Shown here: positions 24,905 through 33,463 of the stretch, in pieces
How the letters are laid out: each line of letters begins with the position of its first letter
Position numbering within the stretch: the first letter of the stretch is position 1
Assembly (NCBI GenBank): GCA_035575135.1
Contig: DATLYE010000048.1
Location: forward strand, 88,936 to 152,935
Direction: 5' to 3'
Length of the DNA: 64,000 nt
Origin: JANWXD01 sp035575135
GTDB lineage: Bacteria; Acidobacteriota; Terriglobia; Bryobacterales; Bryobacteraceae
Translations under genes and position numbers: made by a program
Notes under the pieces: generated by a model
Database searches by the model: none
Told to the model about the DNA's origin: nothing
The model's input: the letters and a program-made list of their open reading frames with translations, nothing else

Positions 24905-25846
24905 GTGCGCGGCTCGAGCGATGCGGAAACGTACACGCTGCCGCAGGTCTGCCGCGTGCTGGGCGTCTCGGGACGTCAGCTCCGCTCATGGCAGCGGCAG
25001 AACCTGATTCGGGCGGCGGACACGTTCACGTTTCCGGACTTGATCGCCTTGCGGACCCTGATACGCCTCCGCCAGCAGCGCATCCGCCCGAGCCGCATCC
25101 GCCGCGTGCTGGCCGCCGTGCGGGAGAAACTGCGCGATGTGCACGATCCCCTGCGCGAGCTCCGCATCTTCGTCGAAGGGCGCAAGATCACGGTGCAGGC
25201 GGGCCCGAGCAAGATGGAGCCGGTCACCGGCCAGTTGCTGCTCGATTTTGACCGCACGGAACTCAGCAAGCTGGCCTCGTTCCCGGCGCGGACGGAGCCG
25301 AGCCCGCCGGACAAGCGCCGTCTCGAGGCTGGCCTCTGGTTCGAAAAGGCTCTGCAACTGGAACAAAGCGGCGCTCCGCCCGATGCCGTCATTGCCGCTT
25401 ACAAGACGGCGATCGAACTCGATCCCGCCTCCGTCGGCGCCATGGTGAACCTGGGCACGGTCTATTTCCACCTGAAGGCTTGGGATGAGGCGGAGCGGTA
25501 CTACAAACAGGCGCTCGCCGTGGATCCCGGCTATGCGCTCGCGCATTTCAACCTGGGCAACCTTTACGACGAACGGCAGGACCGTCCGAAGGCGCTCGCC
25601 CACTACTTGATGGCCCTCCGGCTGAACCCGCGATACGCGGATGCTCACTACAACCTGGCCCTGCTGTACCAGACCGCCGGCCAAATCATGCGCGCCGTCC
25701 GCCACTGGAAGGCATATCTCAAGCTGGATCCTGACAGTCCGTGGGCGGCGATTGCGCGCCAGGAGCTCGAGAAGCTCCGCCGCGTTACGCTGGTGAAGGG
25801 ATACGAACCTCCCGGGCGGGGCCCCGGAGCCGGCAGCGTCACCTGA
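24905..25846 (+). CDS. MerR-type helix-turn-helix regulator fused to TPR repeats
   Basis: Protein of 313 aa. Residues about 8-75 form a MerR-like winged helix (TYTLPQVCRVLGVSGRQLRSWQRQNLI, then FTFPDLIALRTLIRLRQQRIRPSRIRRVLAAV). Residues about 150-290 contain at least three TPR units (AIELDPASVGAMVNLGTVYFHLKAWDEAERYYKQAL, AVDPGYALAHFNLGNLYDERQD, ALRLNPRYADAHYNLALLYQTAG). The TPR part probably binds a protein partner in place of the usual small-molecule sensor. GTG start, no Shine-Dalgarno site. Divergent from the ECF sigma unit and 4 nt upstream of the P-type ATPase gene, which it may control; that is inference. Confidence 0.82.
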   Translation: MRGSSDAETYTLPQVCRVLGVSGRQLRSWQRQNLIRAADTFTFPDLIALRTLIRLRQQRIRPSRIRRVLAAVREKLRDVHDPLRELRIFVEGRKITVQAGPSKMEPVTGQLLLDFDRTELSKLASFPARTEPSPPDKRRLEAGLWFEKALQLEQSGAPPDAVIAAYKTAIELDPASVGAMVNLGTVYFHLKAWDEAERYYKQALAVDPGYALAHFNLGNLYDERQDRPKALAHYLMALRLNPRYADAHYNLALLYQTAGQIMRAVRHWKAYLKLDPDSPWAAIARQELEKLRRVTLVKGYEPPGRGPGAGSVT

Positions 25847-25850
25847 CCTA

Positions 25851-27710
25851 ATGTCTCTGAGTGTGCAGTACAGCACGCTTTCTCGCAGGACGCTTCTTTT
25901 TGGCTTCCTGTTTGCCGGCCTGCTGGCCGTCCTCGTCGCGGGCGAGTGGCTCGGTTGGTTTGAACTCCTCACCAGCCGCGTCCCTGCCATCACAGGCTGG
26001 ATCCTAGTGCCCGCGGCGGGATATCCCGTCTTCCGGAACGTCGTCCGGGCCGCGGCCCGCAGGAAGATCACTTCCCACACTCTCATGACAACCGGCGCGC
26101 TGGCGGCGCTGATCGCCGGCGAGTGGCCTACGGCCCTGATCGTGGTCTTCTTCATGCGCGCGGGCGATGCCATCGAGCGCTTCACGACACGTCAGGCCAG
26201 GCGGGCAATCGGCGAACTTGCATCCATGGCGCCCCGAAAGGCGCGCATCGAGCGCGGCGGCGCCGAGACGGAGGTTCGGGCTGACTGCGTCGAGCCGGGT
26301 ACGGTGGTGATCGTCCGCCCGGGCGAGGCCATCCCCGTGGATGGAGAGGTGATCGGAGGCCATGCGTGGGTGGATCAAAGCGCCATTACCGGCGAGTCCA
26401 TGCCGGTCGAAGCAGGTCCGGGGACAAAGGTCTTTGCCGCAAGCTACGCCCACTCGGGGATGCTGCGCGTCCGGGCCGAGCGCGCAGGATCCGGCACCGT
26501 CTTCGGCCGCATCCTCGAGCTGGTGGAGGAAGCCGAGGCGCACAAGGGAGACGTCGAGCGTACGGCGGACCGCTTCTCGGCCCGCTACCTCCCCGTGGTG
26601 CTCGCGGTCGCCGCCTCGACGTTGCTCTTACGCGGTGACCTCATGGCCGCCATCGCCGTGCTCGTGGTCGCCTGCTCCTGTTCGTTCGCCCTGGCTACTC
26701 CGGTGGCGATGCTGGCCGCCATCGGCGCAGCCGCGCGCCGGGGACTGCTGGTCAAAGGCGGCAGGTACCTGGAACTGCTCGCACGCGCCGATGTCGTCCT
26801 GATTGATAAGACGGGAACTCTCACCCTCGGGCGCCCGCGGATCACGGATATCGTCCCGCTCAACGGCGCCAGTCCCGCCGAGTTGCTCCGCCTGGCCGCC
26901 TCGGCGGAGCGTTACTCCGAGCATCCCCTGGCCGAGGCGGTGCGCTGCCTGGCCCGCGAGCAGGGACTGGAAATCCCCGAGCCGGAGCGTTTCGAGGCCC
27001 TGCCCGGCGTGGGCGTCCGGGCGGTGGTCGGGCAACGCCTCGTCGCCGTGGGCAACCGCAGGCTCGTCGCGGGCGGTTGTGAGGAGTTGGCCGCCCGGCT
27101 CGAGTCGGAAGGCAAGACCGTGCTCTTCGTTTGCTCCGATGGAAAGGCGGCGGGACTGCTCGCCGCGGCAGACACCCTTCGGCCTGACGTGGCCGCCGCC
27201 TTGGCCCGCCTGCAAAGGATGGGACTGAAGCACATCGAACTGATCACCGGGGATCACCCCCGTGCCGCCTTCCCCGTCGCCCGCTCCCTGAACTTACCCG
27301 TACGTGCGGGCCTGCTCCCGGAGGACAAGATCGCCGTGGTGCGCGAATATCAGTCCGCCGGTCACACGGTGGTGATGATCGGTGACGGTGTTAACGACGC
27401 TCCGGCGCTCGCTCAAGCCGACGTGGGAATCGCGATGGGCGCGGCCGGTTCGCCGGTGGCCGTCGAAGCTGCCCACGCCGCAATCCTCGGGGATGATTGG
27501 TCCCTGGTCCCGGGACTCTTTGCACTGGCGCGGCGCACGTTGCGCGTGGTTCGCGGCAATCTGCTGTTTACCGGCGCCTACAATCTGGCGGGCCTCTCTT
27601 TGGCCGCACTCGGCCTGCTGCCGCCCACACTGGCGGCCGCGGCGCAGTCTCTTCCGGACGTGGCCATCCTGGCCAATTCGTCGCGGTTGCTCCGGACCCG
27701 CCTCAGCTAG
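25851..27710 (+). CDS. P1B-type (heavy-metal) ATPase with a CSC motif in place of CPC
   Basis: Metal-transporting P-type ATPase of 619 aa. Present: the actuator motif AITGESMPVE, the phosphorylation motif DKTGTLTLG, the P1B-specific SERYSEHPLAEAV (HP motif, nucleotide domain), and GDGVNDAPALAQADVGIAMG. The transmembrane metal site, normally CPC, CPH or SPC, reads VACSCSFALATP: the Pro between the two Cys is Ser. There is no N-terminal heavy-metal-associated domain (no CxxC before the first helices), so it is shorter than CopA or ZntA. Metal and direction are unknown; a MerR-type Cys-triad regulator lies about 1.3 kb downstream. It starts 4 nt after the MerR-TPR gene. Confidence 0.9.
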   Translation: MSLSVQYSTLSRRTLLFGFLFAGLLAVLVAGEWLGWFELLTSRVPAITGWILVPAAGYPVFRNVVRAAARRKITSHTLMTTGALAALIAGEWPTALIVVFFMRAGDAIERFTTRQARRAIGELASMAPRKARIERGGAETEVRADCVEPGTVVIVRPGEAIPVDGEVIGGHAWVDQSAITGESMPVEAGPGTKVFAASYAHSGMLRVRAERAGSGTVFGRILELVEEAEAHKGDVERTADRFSARYLPVVLAVAASTLLLRGDLMAAIAVLVVACSCSFALATPVAMLAAIGAAARRGLLVKGGRYLELLARADVVLIDKTGTLTLGRPRITDIVPLNGASPAELLRLAASAERYSEHPLAEAVRCLAREQGLEIPEPERFEALPGVGVRAVVGQRLVAVGNRRLVAGGCEELAARLESEGKTVLFVCSDGKAAGLLAAADTLRPDVAAALARLQRMGLKHIELITGDHPRAAFPVARSLNLPVRAGLLPEDKIAVVREYQSAGHTVVMIGDGVNDAPALAQADVGIAMGAAGSPVAVEAAHAAILGDDWSLVPGLFALARRTLRVVRGNLLFTGAYNLAGLSLAALGLLPPTLAAAAQSLPDVAILANSSRLLRTRLS

Positions 27711-27771
27711 TTCGCGCGACCGTTTCTCGCTTCCGTGCAAACCCTCGCTTCCGGCAGGACCGCTCCGCTGG

Positions 27772-27777
27772 TAAGAT
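27772..27777 (+). promoter_or_regulatory. -10-like TAAGAT, 7 nt before an ATG
   Basis: TAAGAT ends 7 nt before the ATG at 27785 and would produce a leaderless mRNA for the cyclase-family lipoprotein. The in-frame ATG at 27776 overlaps the hexamer and is less likely the start. Confidence 0.5.
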
Positions 27778-27784
27778 GAGGCCC

Positions 27785-28714
27785 ATGTCCCGTACTTTCT
27801 CCAGCGCGTTGTTGTGTCTCGCCGCCATGCTTGCGGGTTGCGCCCGTGAGCAGCGTCGTTCGCCCGGCGCCCAATCTGCCGGCGCGGCGGCGCCTTCACC
27901 CCCGGCGCTCTTTTCCGACTACGATGTCGTGGATCTGTCCGTGCTGGTGAGCGAGACCCTGCCGGCTCACTGGGGCGCCAACCCGCCGTTTCAACGCTGG
28001 ACCTACAACTGGTTCACCCCGGTGAAAAACCCTCACGGCGTCGTCCACATCCCGAGCGACGGGCCCTATTACGGCCAGCGCTACGTCATTGATGAGCACA
28101 CCGGAACGCAGACGGATTTCCCCGCCCACTTCATTCCGCCGCCCGGAAGCGGCTTGCCGCACGCCGGCCCCATGGGTCTGCTGACGGGAGACAAGTACCC
28201 GTTGAGCAGCATGATGGGACCGGCGGCGGTGATTGACGTGACCGCGCAAGTAGACCGCGCCGAGAACGGAAAAAGCTCCGTAATCTCGCTGGCGACCATC
28301 GAGGACTGGGAGAAGCGCCACGGCCCGATCCGCGCGGGCGAGGTGGTGCTCTTTTATAGCGGCTACACGGATAGATACTACAAGCCGCTCCCGGAAGGCC
28401 TGCGCCTGACGTTTCACGTCCTGGTGACCAAGAGCGCCCCCGGCTGGCCCGCGCCTTCCCCGGAAGTGATCGAGTACCTGCACAAGAAAGGCGTCCGCCA
28501 CCTCGGAACAGACGGGCCGAGCATGGGCCCGGCGGAAGGAGGTCAGGCCGTTCACCTGGCGGGCCTGCGGCACGGCATGAGCTGGGAGGAGATGCTGACA
28601 GGACTCGGCCGCCTCCCGGCGCGCGGCGCGTTTTACCTTGCCCTGCCTCTTAAAGTGGCGGATCAGAGTGGGAGTCCGTCCCGGGCGATTGCCTTCGTTC
28701 CGAAAAAGCGATGA
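27785..28714 (+). CDS. Cyclase-family (kynurenine formamidase-like) lipoprotein
   Basis: Exported protein of 309 aa. The signal peptide ends in the lipobox MLAGC, so the mature protein should be lipid-anchored. The body matches the cyclase/kynurenine formamidase family: VVDLSVLVSETLPAHWGAN near the start and the metal-binding EHTGTQTDFPAHFIPP, close to the family HxGTHxDxPxH pattern with Gln in place of the second His. Further parts are VVLFYSGYTDRYY and HLGTDGPSMGPAEGG. The reaction is likely hydrolysis of an amide or lactone; substrate unknown. Its last 65 nt overlap the DUF309 gene on the opposite strand, tail to tail. Confidence 0.85.
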   Translation: MSRTFSSALLCLAAMLAGCAREQRRSPGAQSAGAAAPSPPALFSDYDVVDLSVLVSETLPAHWGANPPFQRWTYNWFTPVKNPHGVVHIPSDGPYYGQRYVIDEHTGTQTDFPAHFIPPPGSGLPHAGPMGLLTGDKYPLSSMMGPAAVIDVTAQVDRAENGKSSVISLATIEDWEKRHGPIRAGEVVLFYSGYTDRYYKPLPEGLRLTFHVLVTKSAPGWPAPSPEVIEYLHKKGVRHLGTDGPSMGPAEGGQAVHLAGLRHGMSWEEMLTGLGRLPARGAFYLALPLKVADQSGSPSRAIAFVPKKR

Positions 28715-29036
28715 CGGGGAAGCGGGATAAAGCCTCTCCGCGTTCCAACCGTTCCAGGCAGGCAACTGTGTCGCGGTAAAGAGCAAGCGTGCGAATGCCG
28801 CCCGCTTCGGGAAGGTAGCCGGCCAGTTTCTTGAGTCCCTTGCGCAGCTGCCGCCGAGCTCCCTCCCGGTTGTGCCGCTGCGCGTGGTGAAACCCGACTG
28901 CTACATGGATGAGGGCTTGCAGGAACAACCGCTCGGGTCCGCGCGCCGGCGTCCAGACTTCCTCCCAAGCCTCGTGAGCCGCGAAGAACTGACTCTCGTT
29001 GAAACAACGAACACCCTCTTCCACAAGCGAGTGCAT
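28650..29036 (-). CDS. DUF309 family protein
   Basis: Small helical protein of about 128 aa with the DUF309 signature: CFNESQFFAAHEAWEEVW followed by ERLFLQALIHVAVGFHHAQRHNREGARRQLRKGLKKL. The conserved His and Glu residues suggest metal binding; function unknown. The start is placed at 29036 (MHSLVEEGV), leaving a 23-nt gap to the MerR gene. An in-frame Met at 29114 would overlap the MerR gene by 55 nt and adds a low-complexity N-terminus not seen in the family. The C-terminal 20 residues overlap the cyclase gene on the other strand. Probably co-transcribed with the MerR regulator. Confidence 0.78.
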   Translation of the reverse strand: MHSLVEEGVRCFNESQFFAAHEAWEEVWTPARGPERLFLQALIHVAVGFHHAQRHNREGARRQLRKGLKKLAGYLPEAGGIRTLALYRDTVACLERLERGEALSRFPVIAFSERRQSPGTDSHSDPPL

Positions 29037-29059
29037 GGCCCCGGTGTGGCGCTCGGCCG

Positions 29060-29500
29060 TCAACGTTTCTTCTGGGCCCTTCTGTGGCGGCTGAGTTGCC
29101 GGAGCACGGGACACTGCTCCCGGCTTCCGGCATGCGGCCTGAGATTGCGCTCGCAGATTCCGAGCGCGTGGTTCAGGTCGCTGTGAAGCTTCCGCAGTTC
29201 GGCGATCTTGGCTTTGACGTGGGCAATTTTCGCCTGAAGCAGCGCCCGCACATGTTCACAGGCGCCCGCCTGACCTTCCTGAAGAAACAGCAGCTCCCGG
29301 ATTTCGTCCAGCGAAAATCCCAGCTCCTGGGATTTGCGGATGAACTTCAGAGCCTCGATCTCACGGGGTCCGAAGAGCCGGAAGCCTCCCTCGGTCCGTG
29401 CTGCGCTTCGCAGCAGGCCTCGTTTCTCGTAAAAGCGGATCGTGTCCGCACTCAAACCGGTTTCACGAGCCGCCTGGCCGATAGTCATGCGGGCGCCCAA
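29060..29500 (-). CDS. MerR-family regulator with a metal-type cysteine triad
   Basis: Dimeric DNA-binding regulator of about 146 aa. The winged helix is TIGQAARETGLSADTIRFYEKRGLL, followed by GGFRLFGPREIEALKFIRKSQELGFSLDEIRELL and a long dimerisation helix. Cys81, Cys116 and Cys130 match in position the Cys triad of mercury, lead and cadmium MerR proteins (82, 117 and 126 in MerR), so a soft metal is the likely effector. Starts: TTG 29500 has GAGGGAGG 12 nt upstream and gives MerR-like numbering; ATG 29488 is four codons later. Neighbours are DUF309 and, further off, the P1B ATPase. Confidence 0.88.
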   Translation of the reverse strand: MGARMTIGQAARETGLSADTIRFYEKRGLLRSAARTEGGFRLFGPREIEALKFIRKSQELGFSLDEIRELLFLQEGQAGACEHVRALLQAKIAHVKAKIAELRKLHSDLNHALGICERNLRPHAGSREQCPVLRQLSRHRRAQKKR

Positions 29501-29556
29501 GGCAGAAAGCTACCTCCCTCCAGCTTAAAACGGATGATCGCCTCCGGGCCGGCCGG

Positions 29557-29844
29557 CTATTCGATGATGATTTCCGGATCGTCGGTGAGCACGCAGCTCC
29601 CGTCGAAGACGGCGACGAAGTACTTGTAGCGTCCGGGAGGCGCGTTCGCCCGGACTTTCATCGTAACCCTGCCCTTTTTGCTGGATTCCCTCAGCCGGTG
29701 ACTCGGGGAGACCCTTCCAAAGTCCACCGCAAAGGGCATCGTGCTTGCCCAAATGACGGAGTCTCCCCGCTGCGCCCGCACGATCGGCTGATCGTAACGG
29801 AACGTTTGACCGGAGACAGTGATCCTCACTCGGTGGTCAGCCAT
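29557..29844 (-). CDS. Small beta-sandwich protein of unknown function
   Basis: Not recognised. 95 aa, no signal peptide, strongly beta: VRITVSGQTFRYDQPIVRAQRGDSVIW, then RVTMKVRANAPPGRYKYFVAVFDGSCVLTDD and ending PEIIIE. The layout (GDSVIW, later PGRYKYFVAV) resembles cupredoxin or Ig-like folds, but the copper ligands are not present (one Cys, His only near residues 4 and 49). AAAGGAGGAGAAA before the ATG is a strong ribosome binding site. It follows the kinase gene by 11 nt on the same strand, so the two form an operon. Confidence 0.7.
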   Translation of the reverse strand: MADHRVRITVSGQTFRYDQPIVRAQRGDSVIWASTMPFAVDFGRVSPSHRLRESSKKGRVTMKVRANAPPGRYKYFVAVFDGSCVLTDDPEIIIE

Positions 29845-29855
29845 TTTCTCCTCCT

Positions 29856-32138
29856 TTAGCCATCCTCACGGCCGACCCTGCCGGGCTTTGCAGCTTCCCG
29901 TAGCTTGGACAAATCCGGATGTCGCGCGATTTCCTCCGGCGAGTAACCGCAACGGCGGGCCCGGTCCAAAGCGCGGGCCGCTTCCCGGCGGCGGCCGCAC
30001 AGTTCCCACACGAGAGCGGAGCGAAACAGCACGGCTGGATCTTCGGGCGCCTCCTCGAACGCCCTGCGGATCTCCTCCTGAGATCGCCGCTCGTCTCCCA
30101 GTCCCGCCCACCAGAGGGCGAAACTGGCACGCAGCGGCGCGTCCCGCGGCTGCACTGCCAGATGCACCGCCGCCAGTTCGATCGCACGGCGATAGGCCCG
30201 CACGGAATCTTCTTTCCGGCCCGGCAGCATCCGGTAAGCATCGGCCAGATTGCCCCACAGTCGCGCATCCCGCCCGTGAAGCGCCACCGCCTTTTCCATC
30301 TGCGTCGCGGCCGCGGCGTAACGCCCTTGAAAATAGTACGCCGTACCGAGGTTGGAGTGAGCGGCGGGCGTCGGACGCAGCGACAATGAGCGCTCCAGAT
30401 GCCGCGCCGCATCCTCGTAACGCCCCATCATGACCAACAGCCCTCCGAGGTTACTGTGACCTCGGGCGTTGTCGGGCGTCAATTCGATCACCTTGCGGAA
30501 TTGCGTTTCCGCGTCCGCGTACCGTCCCTGGCGCCAATACAACCGCCCGAGCGCATTATGGGCTCTCCAATCCCCTGGGCGGAACTGAACGGCGCGCAGA
30601 TAGCTCTGCTCGGCATCCCGGCTGCGTCCGAGCTGCTCGAACGCCTGGCCCATCCCGAGGCAGGCGTCGGCGTTGACCGGATCCAGAGCGAGAGCACGTT
30701 GGAAATCCGCCAGCGCCTCCTCTGGCCGCCCGGCTCCGCTTCGGACCAGCCCCAGCGTCACATGCACGCCGGGCAGTGCAGCGCCTGAGGTGACCAGTCG
30801 GCGGCAGCTTTCACCGGCCTTTTCAATCCAGGTCCCCTCGCGCGTCTGTTCGTACTTTTTCCAATACGCTTCGGCCAAAGCCGCCTCCGCCAGGCTTTCA
30901 TTCCTGTTCCGGGCGGCGGCTGCCTGGAAAATCCGGATTGCGCGATCCACGTTCTCCGGAACATCTTCGCGAGCCAGCAGTTGGCGCCCTGTCTGATACC
31001 ACTCCGGCGCCGCTGCCCGCCGGTTCCGCGCGAGTTGCTCCGGGGCGCTCCAGTTTGAAACGAGCCCGAGGATCAGAGCGGTCGAGGCAATCGGAACCGC
31101 CATCCTCAGCTTGGACCGGCTGTTCGCAACAGGCTGTTGGATCGCAACTGTCGGAGGGAGTTCGTCGGTTCTCAGCCGCCTTGCAGAATCCCGGACCTCG
31201 TGCGGGCCGATGCGTTCCAGCTCCGCAAGCAATTCCTCCATCTCCTGGTAGCGGTGTTCGGGATCCTTGACTAGCGCTTTTCCGGCGATGTGCACATACT
31301 CTTCCGGCAGATCCGGGCGAATGCAGCGCAGATCCTCCGGTTCGCGATGGAGCAGAGCGGAAACAATCTCGGCCTCCGAAGAACCGCCGAACGGAACACG
31401 GCCGGCCGCCATCTCATAGAGCAGCACGCCAAAAGAAAAGATGTCGGAACGCTCGTCGGTCCGCTCTCCGCGGGCTTGCTCCGGCGCCATAGAGCACAAG
31501 GTTCCGAATACCGCGCCGTTCCTCCTGGCCGTGGCAGCCTCCAGAAAGCTCGCGAGCCCGAAGTCCGTCAGCTTGGGCACCCCCAGGGCGGTGAACATCA
31601 CATTGCCCGACTTCACATCGCCGTGGATGATCCCTTGACGGTGCGCGTGGGCGAGCGCCCCGCCGATCCCCGCCGCATATTCCACAATGCGATCCAGGGG
31701 CAGGCAAAGGCCGGCGGAGTGCAGATCGCGGATCACCGATCTCAGAGTCTTGCCGGGCAAGAACTCCATCACCAGGAAGACTTCTCCCTCGGCTTCGCAC
31801 AGACCGTAAATCGTGGCGATGTTCGGGTGGTTCAGCGCGGCAAGGGCGCGCGCCTCCGTGCGAAGGCGCTCGAGTGTCCCCGGACCCATGGCGGGCCGCG
31901 GGAACTTCAAGGCTACGGGCCGCCTCAGGCGAAGATCCCACGCCTTGTAGACCACCCCCATCCCGCCCTGGCCCAGTTTCTCCAGAACGCGGTAGTGCAG
32001 AATGGTGCGCCCGGTGAGGGTATGTTCCGTCTTCGGGAAGCGGAGACCTGTGCGCCGGCGCGTCCTGTACGGCGTGGGTTCCGTCGTAGTGAGCGATCGG
32101 TCGGGTAGGGAGCGCCGGCGGGTGGGTTTCGCGGACAT
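29856..32138 (-). CDS. Ser/Thr protein kinase with transmembrane helix and TPR domain
   Basis: Hanks-type kinase of about 760 aa. Kinase domain about residues 45-305: glycine loop KLGQGGMGVVYKAWD, VALKFP with catalytic Lys, catalytic loop IIHGDVKSGNVMF (Gly where most have Arg, HGD for HRD), DFGLAS, and SMAPEQARGE in place of APE. One transmembrane helix at about 350-365 (MAVPIASTALILGLVSNW). The outer region is TPR-rich (ALALDPVNADACLGMGQAFEQLG and following repeats), probably a sensor or scaffold. No PASTA repeats. Start 32138 is an ATG; GTG 32177 is in frame and closer to a TAAAAT hexamer. Neither has a good Shine-Dalgarno site. Confidence 0.93.
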   Translation of the reverse strand: MSAKPTRRRSLPDRSLTTTEPTPYRTRRRTGLRFPKTEHTLTGRTILHYRVLEKLGQGGMGVVYKAWDLRLRRPVALKFPRPAMGPGTLERLRTEARALAALNHPNIATIYGLCEAEGEVFLVMEFLPGKTLRSVIRDLHSAGLCLPLDRIVEYAAGIGGALAHAHRQGIIHGDVKSGNVMFTALGVPKLTDFGLASFLEAATARRNGAVFGTLCSMAPEQARGERTDERSDIFSFGVLLYEMAAGRVPFGGSSEAEIVSALLHREPEDLRCIRPDLPEEYVHIAGKALVKDPEHRYQEMEELLAELERIGPHEVRDSARRLRTDELPPTVAIQQPVANSRSKLRMAVPIASTALILGLVSNWSAPEQLARNRRAAAPEWYQTGRQLLAREDVPENVDRAIRIFQAAAARNRNESLAEAALAEAYWKKYEQTREGTWIEKAGESCRRLVTSGAALPGVHVTLGLVRSGAGRPEEALADFQRALALDPVNADACLGMGQAFEQLGRSRDAEQSYLRAVQFRPGDWRAHNALGRLYWRQGRYADAETQFRKVIELTPDNARGHSNLGGLLVMMGRYEDAARHLERSLSLRPTPAAHSNLGTAYYFQGRYAAAATQMEKAVALHGRDARLWGNLADAYRMLPGRKEDSVRAYRRAIELAAVHLAVQPRDAPLRASFALWWAGLGDERRSQEEIRRAFEEAPEDPAVLFRSALVWELCGRRREAARALDRARRCGYSPEEIARHPDLSKLREAAKPGRVGREDG

Positions 32139-32274
32139 TCCACTCAAATAATGCAGTTGTCTCGGTCCCCGTATCACGTACCAGCAGGTTCAATTTTAGG
32201 ACCCTGGTACGGAACGTACCGGTTGCGAGCCTCCCTTGCCCGCGTCCGCTGCCGCCAGGCTCGACATCGAACGA

Positions 32275-32280
32275 TATAAT
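32275..32280 (+). promoter_or_regulatory. -10 box TATAAT of the transaldolase gene
   Basis: Perfect TATAAT, 30 nt before the ATG at 32311, giving a leader of about 24 nt with a GAGGGTG ribosome binding site. No clear -35 is visible. This contrasts with the leaderless arrangement at other genes. Confidence 0.55.
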
Positions 32281-32310
32281 GTCCTTGTCGCGCGAAACGA
32301 GGGTGCAAGC

Positions 32311-32973
32311 ATGAAAATCTTCCTGGACACCGCCAATCTGGACGAACTCCGCAAAGGCGCCGAGTGGGGCATCGTGGACGGCGTGACCACAAATCCGTCG
32401 CTCATCGCCCGGGAGGGACGTCCGATCGAAGAGCAGATCCGGCGCATTTGCGAGATCATTGACGGCGACGTCAGTGCAGAAGTGGTCGCCACCGAGGCGT
32501 CCGAGATGGTGCGAGAAGCGCGCCGCCTGGCGGGGATTCATCCCAATGTCGTCGTCAAAGTCCCGCTTACGCGCGAAGGGATCAAGGCGACGGCTGCGCT
32601 CAGCAAAGAAGGCATTCGCCTGAATGTTACGCTCTGCTTTTCCCCGGCGCAGGCTTTGCTCGCCGCCAAGGCGGGTGCCTACATCGTCAGCCCGTTCGTC
32701 GGCCGGCTGGACGATATCGGGCATATCGGCATGGACCTGATCCGCGAGATTACTCAGATCTACCGCAACTACGGCTTCAAGACGCAGGTTCTGGCCGCCT
32801 CACTGCGTTCGCCCACGCACGTCATTGAAGCCGCCCTGGCAGGCGCCGATATCGCCACGATGCCGTTCCGTGTTCTGGAGATGCTCTTCAACCATCCGCT
32901 GACGGAAAAAGGCCTGGAGCAGTTCCTGAAAGACTGGGCCCGGGTGTTCCAGGAGAGCCCTGTGAACGCCTGA
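32311..32973 (+). CDS. Transaldolase / fructose-6-phosphate aldolase family (TalC/FSA type)
   Basis: Short-form class I aldolase of 220 aa. MKIFLDTANLDELRKGAEWGIVDGVTTNPSLI is the classical N-terminus; the Schiff-base lysine is K83 in VVVKVPLTREG; NVTLCFSPAQALLAAKAGAYIVSPFVGRLDD and GADIATMPFRVLEMLFNHPLTEKG follow. The length fits the TalC/FSA subfamily and not the long TalB type. Role: transfer of a three-carbon dihydroxyacetone unit in the non-oxidative pentose phosphate pathway, or direct aldol cleavage of fructose 6-phosphate; sequence alone does not decide. Confidence 0.94.
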   Translation: MKIFLDTANLDELRKGAEWGIVDGVTTNPSLIAREGRPIEEQIRRICEIIDGDVSAEVVATEASEMVREARRLAGIHPNVVVKVPLTREGIKATAALSKEGIRLNVTLCFSPAQALLAAKAGAYIVSPFVGRLDDIGHIGMDLIREITQIYRNYGFKTQVLAASLRSPTHVIEAALAGADIATMPFRVLEMLFNHPLTEKGLEQFLKDWARVFQESPVNA

Positions 32974-33022
32974 GCCGCCTGTCACAGTCCTGAGTTTGAT
33001 TCAACCCAAGGAGTGAAGGCAG

Positions 33023-33421
33023 ATGACATTGACATCCGTAACCAACCGGAGAGTCCTGGCGGCCGCAGTTGCCGCTGCGGCGTTATTTCTTTCCGGCGTC
33101 GCTGTGGGCGCCAACACCTACGGCAAGCCGAAATCCATCATTCACCTGGTAGCCGTGAAGTGGACTCCGGAATCCACGCCGGAGCAGCGAAAGGCGGCAA
33201 TCGAGGGCGTCGAAAAAATGGCCGCCGAAATCCCGGGGATTAAGAACATCTGGCTCAAACCCCTCCGGGTGCAGCCGCGGGACTTCACCGATGCGTTTGC
33301 GATCGAGTTTGAAGATCAGGCCGCAGCCGACCGCTATGCCAAGCACCCGGCCCATGACGCCTGGTACAAGATCTATCTTCCGGTGCGGGCCGAGAGCCGG
33401 AGCTTTCAGGTAACCAACTAG
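33023..33421 (+). CDS. Exported Dabb (stress-responsive A/B barrel) domain protein
   Basis: Protein of 132 aa. An N-terminal signal (RRVLAAAVAAAALFLSGVAVGA) precedes a Dabb domain: SIIHLVAVKWTPESTPEQRKAAIEGVEKMAAEIPGI, then DFTDAFAIEFEDQAAADRYAKHPAHDAW and the final strand. Dabb proteins form dimeric alpha/beta barrels and have varied or unknown roles. Export is unusual but common in Acidobacteria and Planctomycetes. AAGGAG lies 9 nt before the ATG. It ends at a strong stem-loop shared with the convergent cold-shock gene. Confidence 0.85.
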   Translation: MTLTSVTNRRVLAAAVAAAALFLSGVAVGANTYGKPKSIIHLVAVKWTPESTPEQRKAAIEGVEKMAAEIPGIKNIWLKPLRVQPRDFTDAFAIEFEDQAAADRYAKHPAHDAWYKIYLPVRAESRSFQVTN

Positions 33422-33439
33422 GCGAGTCCGGCCGGCGAA

Positions 33440-33462
33440 GCGGGGCGCAGGATGCGCCCCGC
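33440..33462. terminator. Stem-loop between convergent genes (putative bidirectional terminator)
   Basis: Perfect 10-bp stem GCGGGGCGCA / TGCGCCCCGC with a GGA loop, between the stops of the Dabb gene (33421) and the cold-shock gene (33464). No T-run on either side, so intrinsic termination would be weak; position and symmetry still favour this role. Confidence 0.55.
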
Positions 33463-33463
33463 G

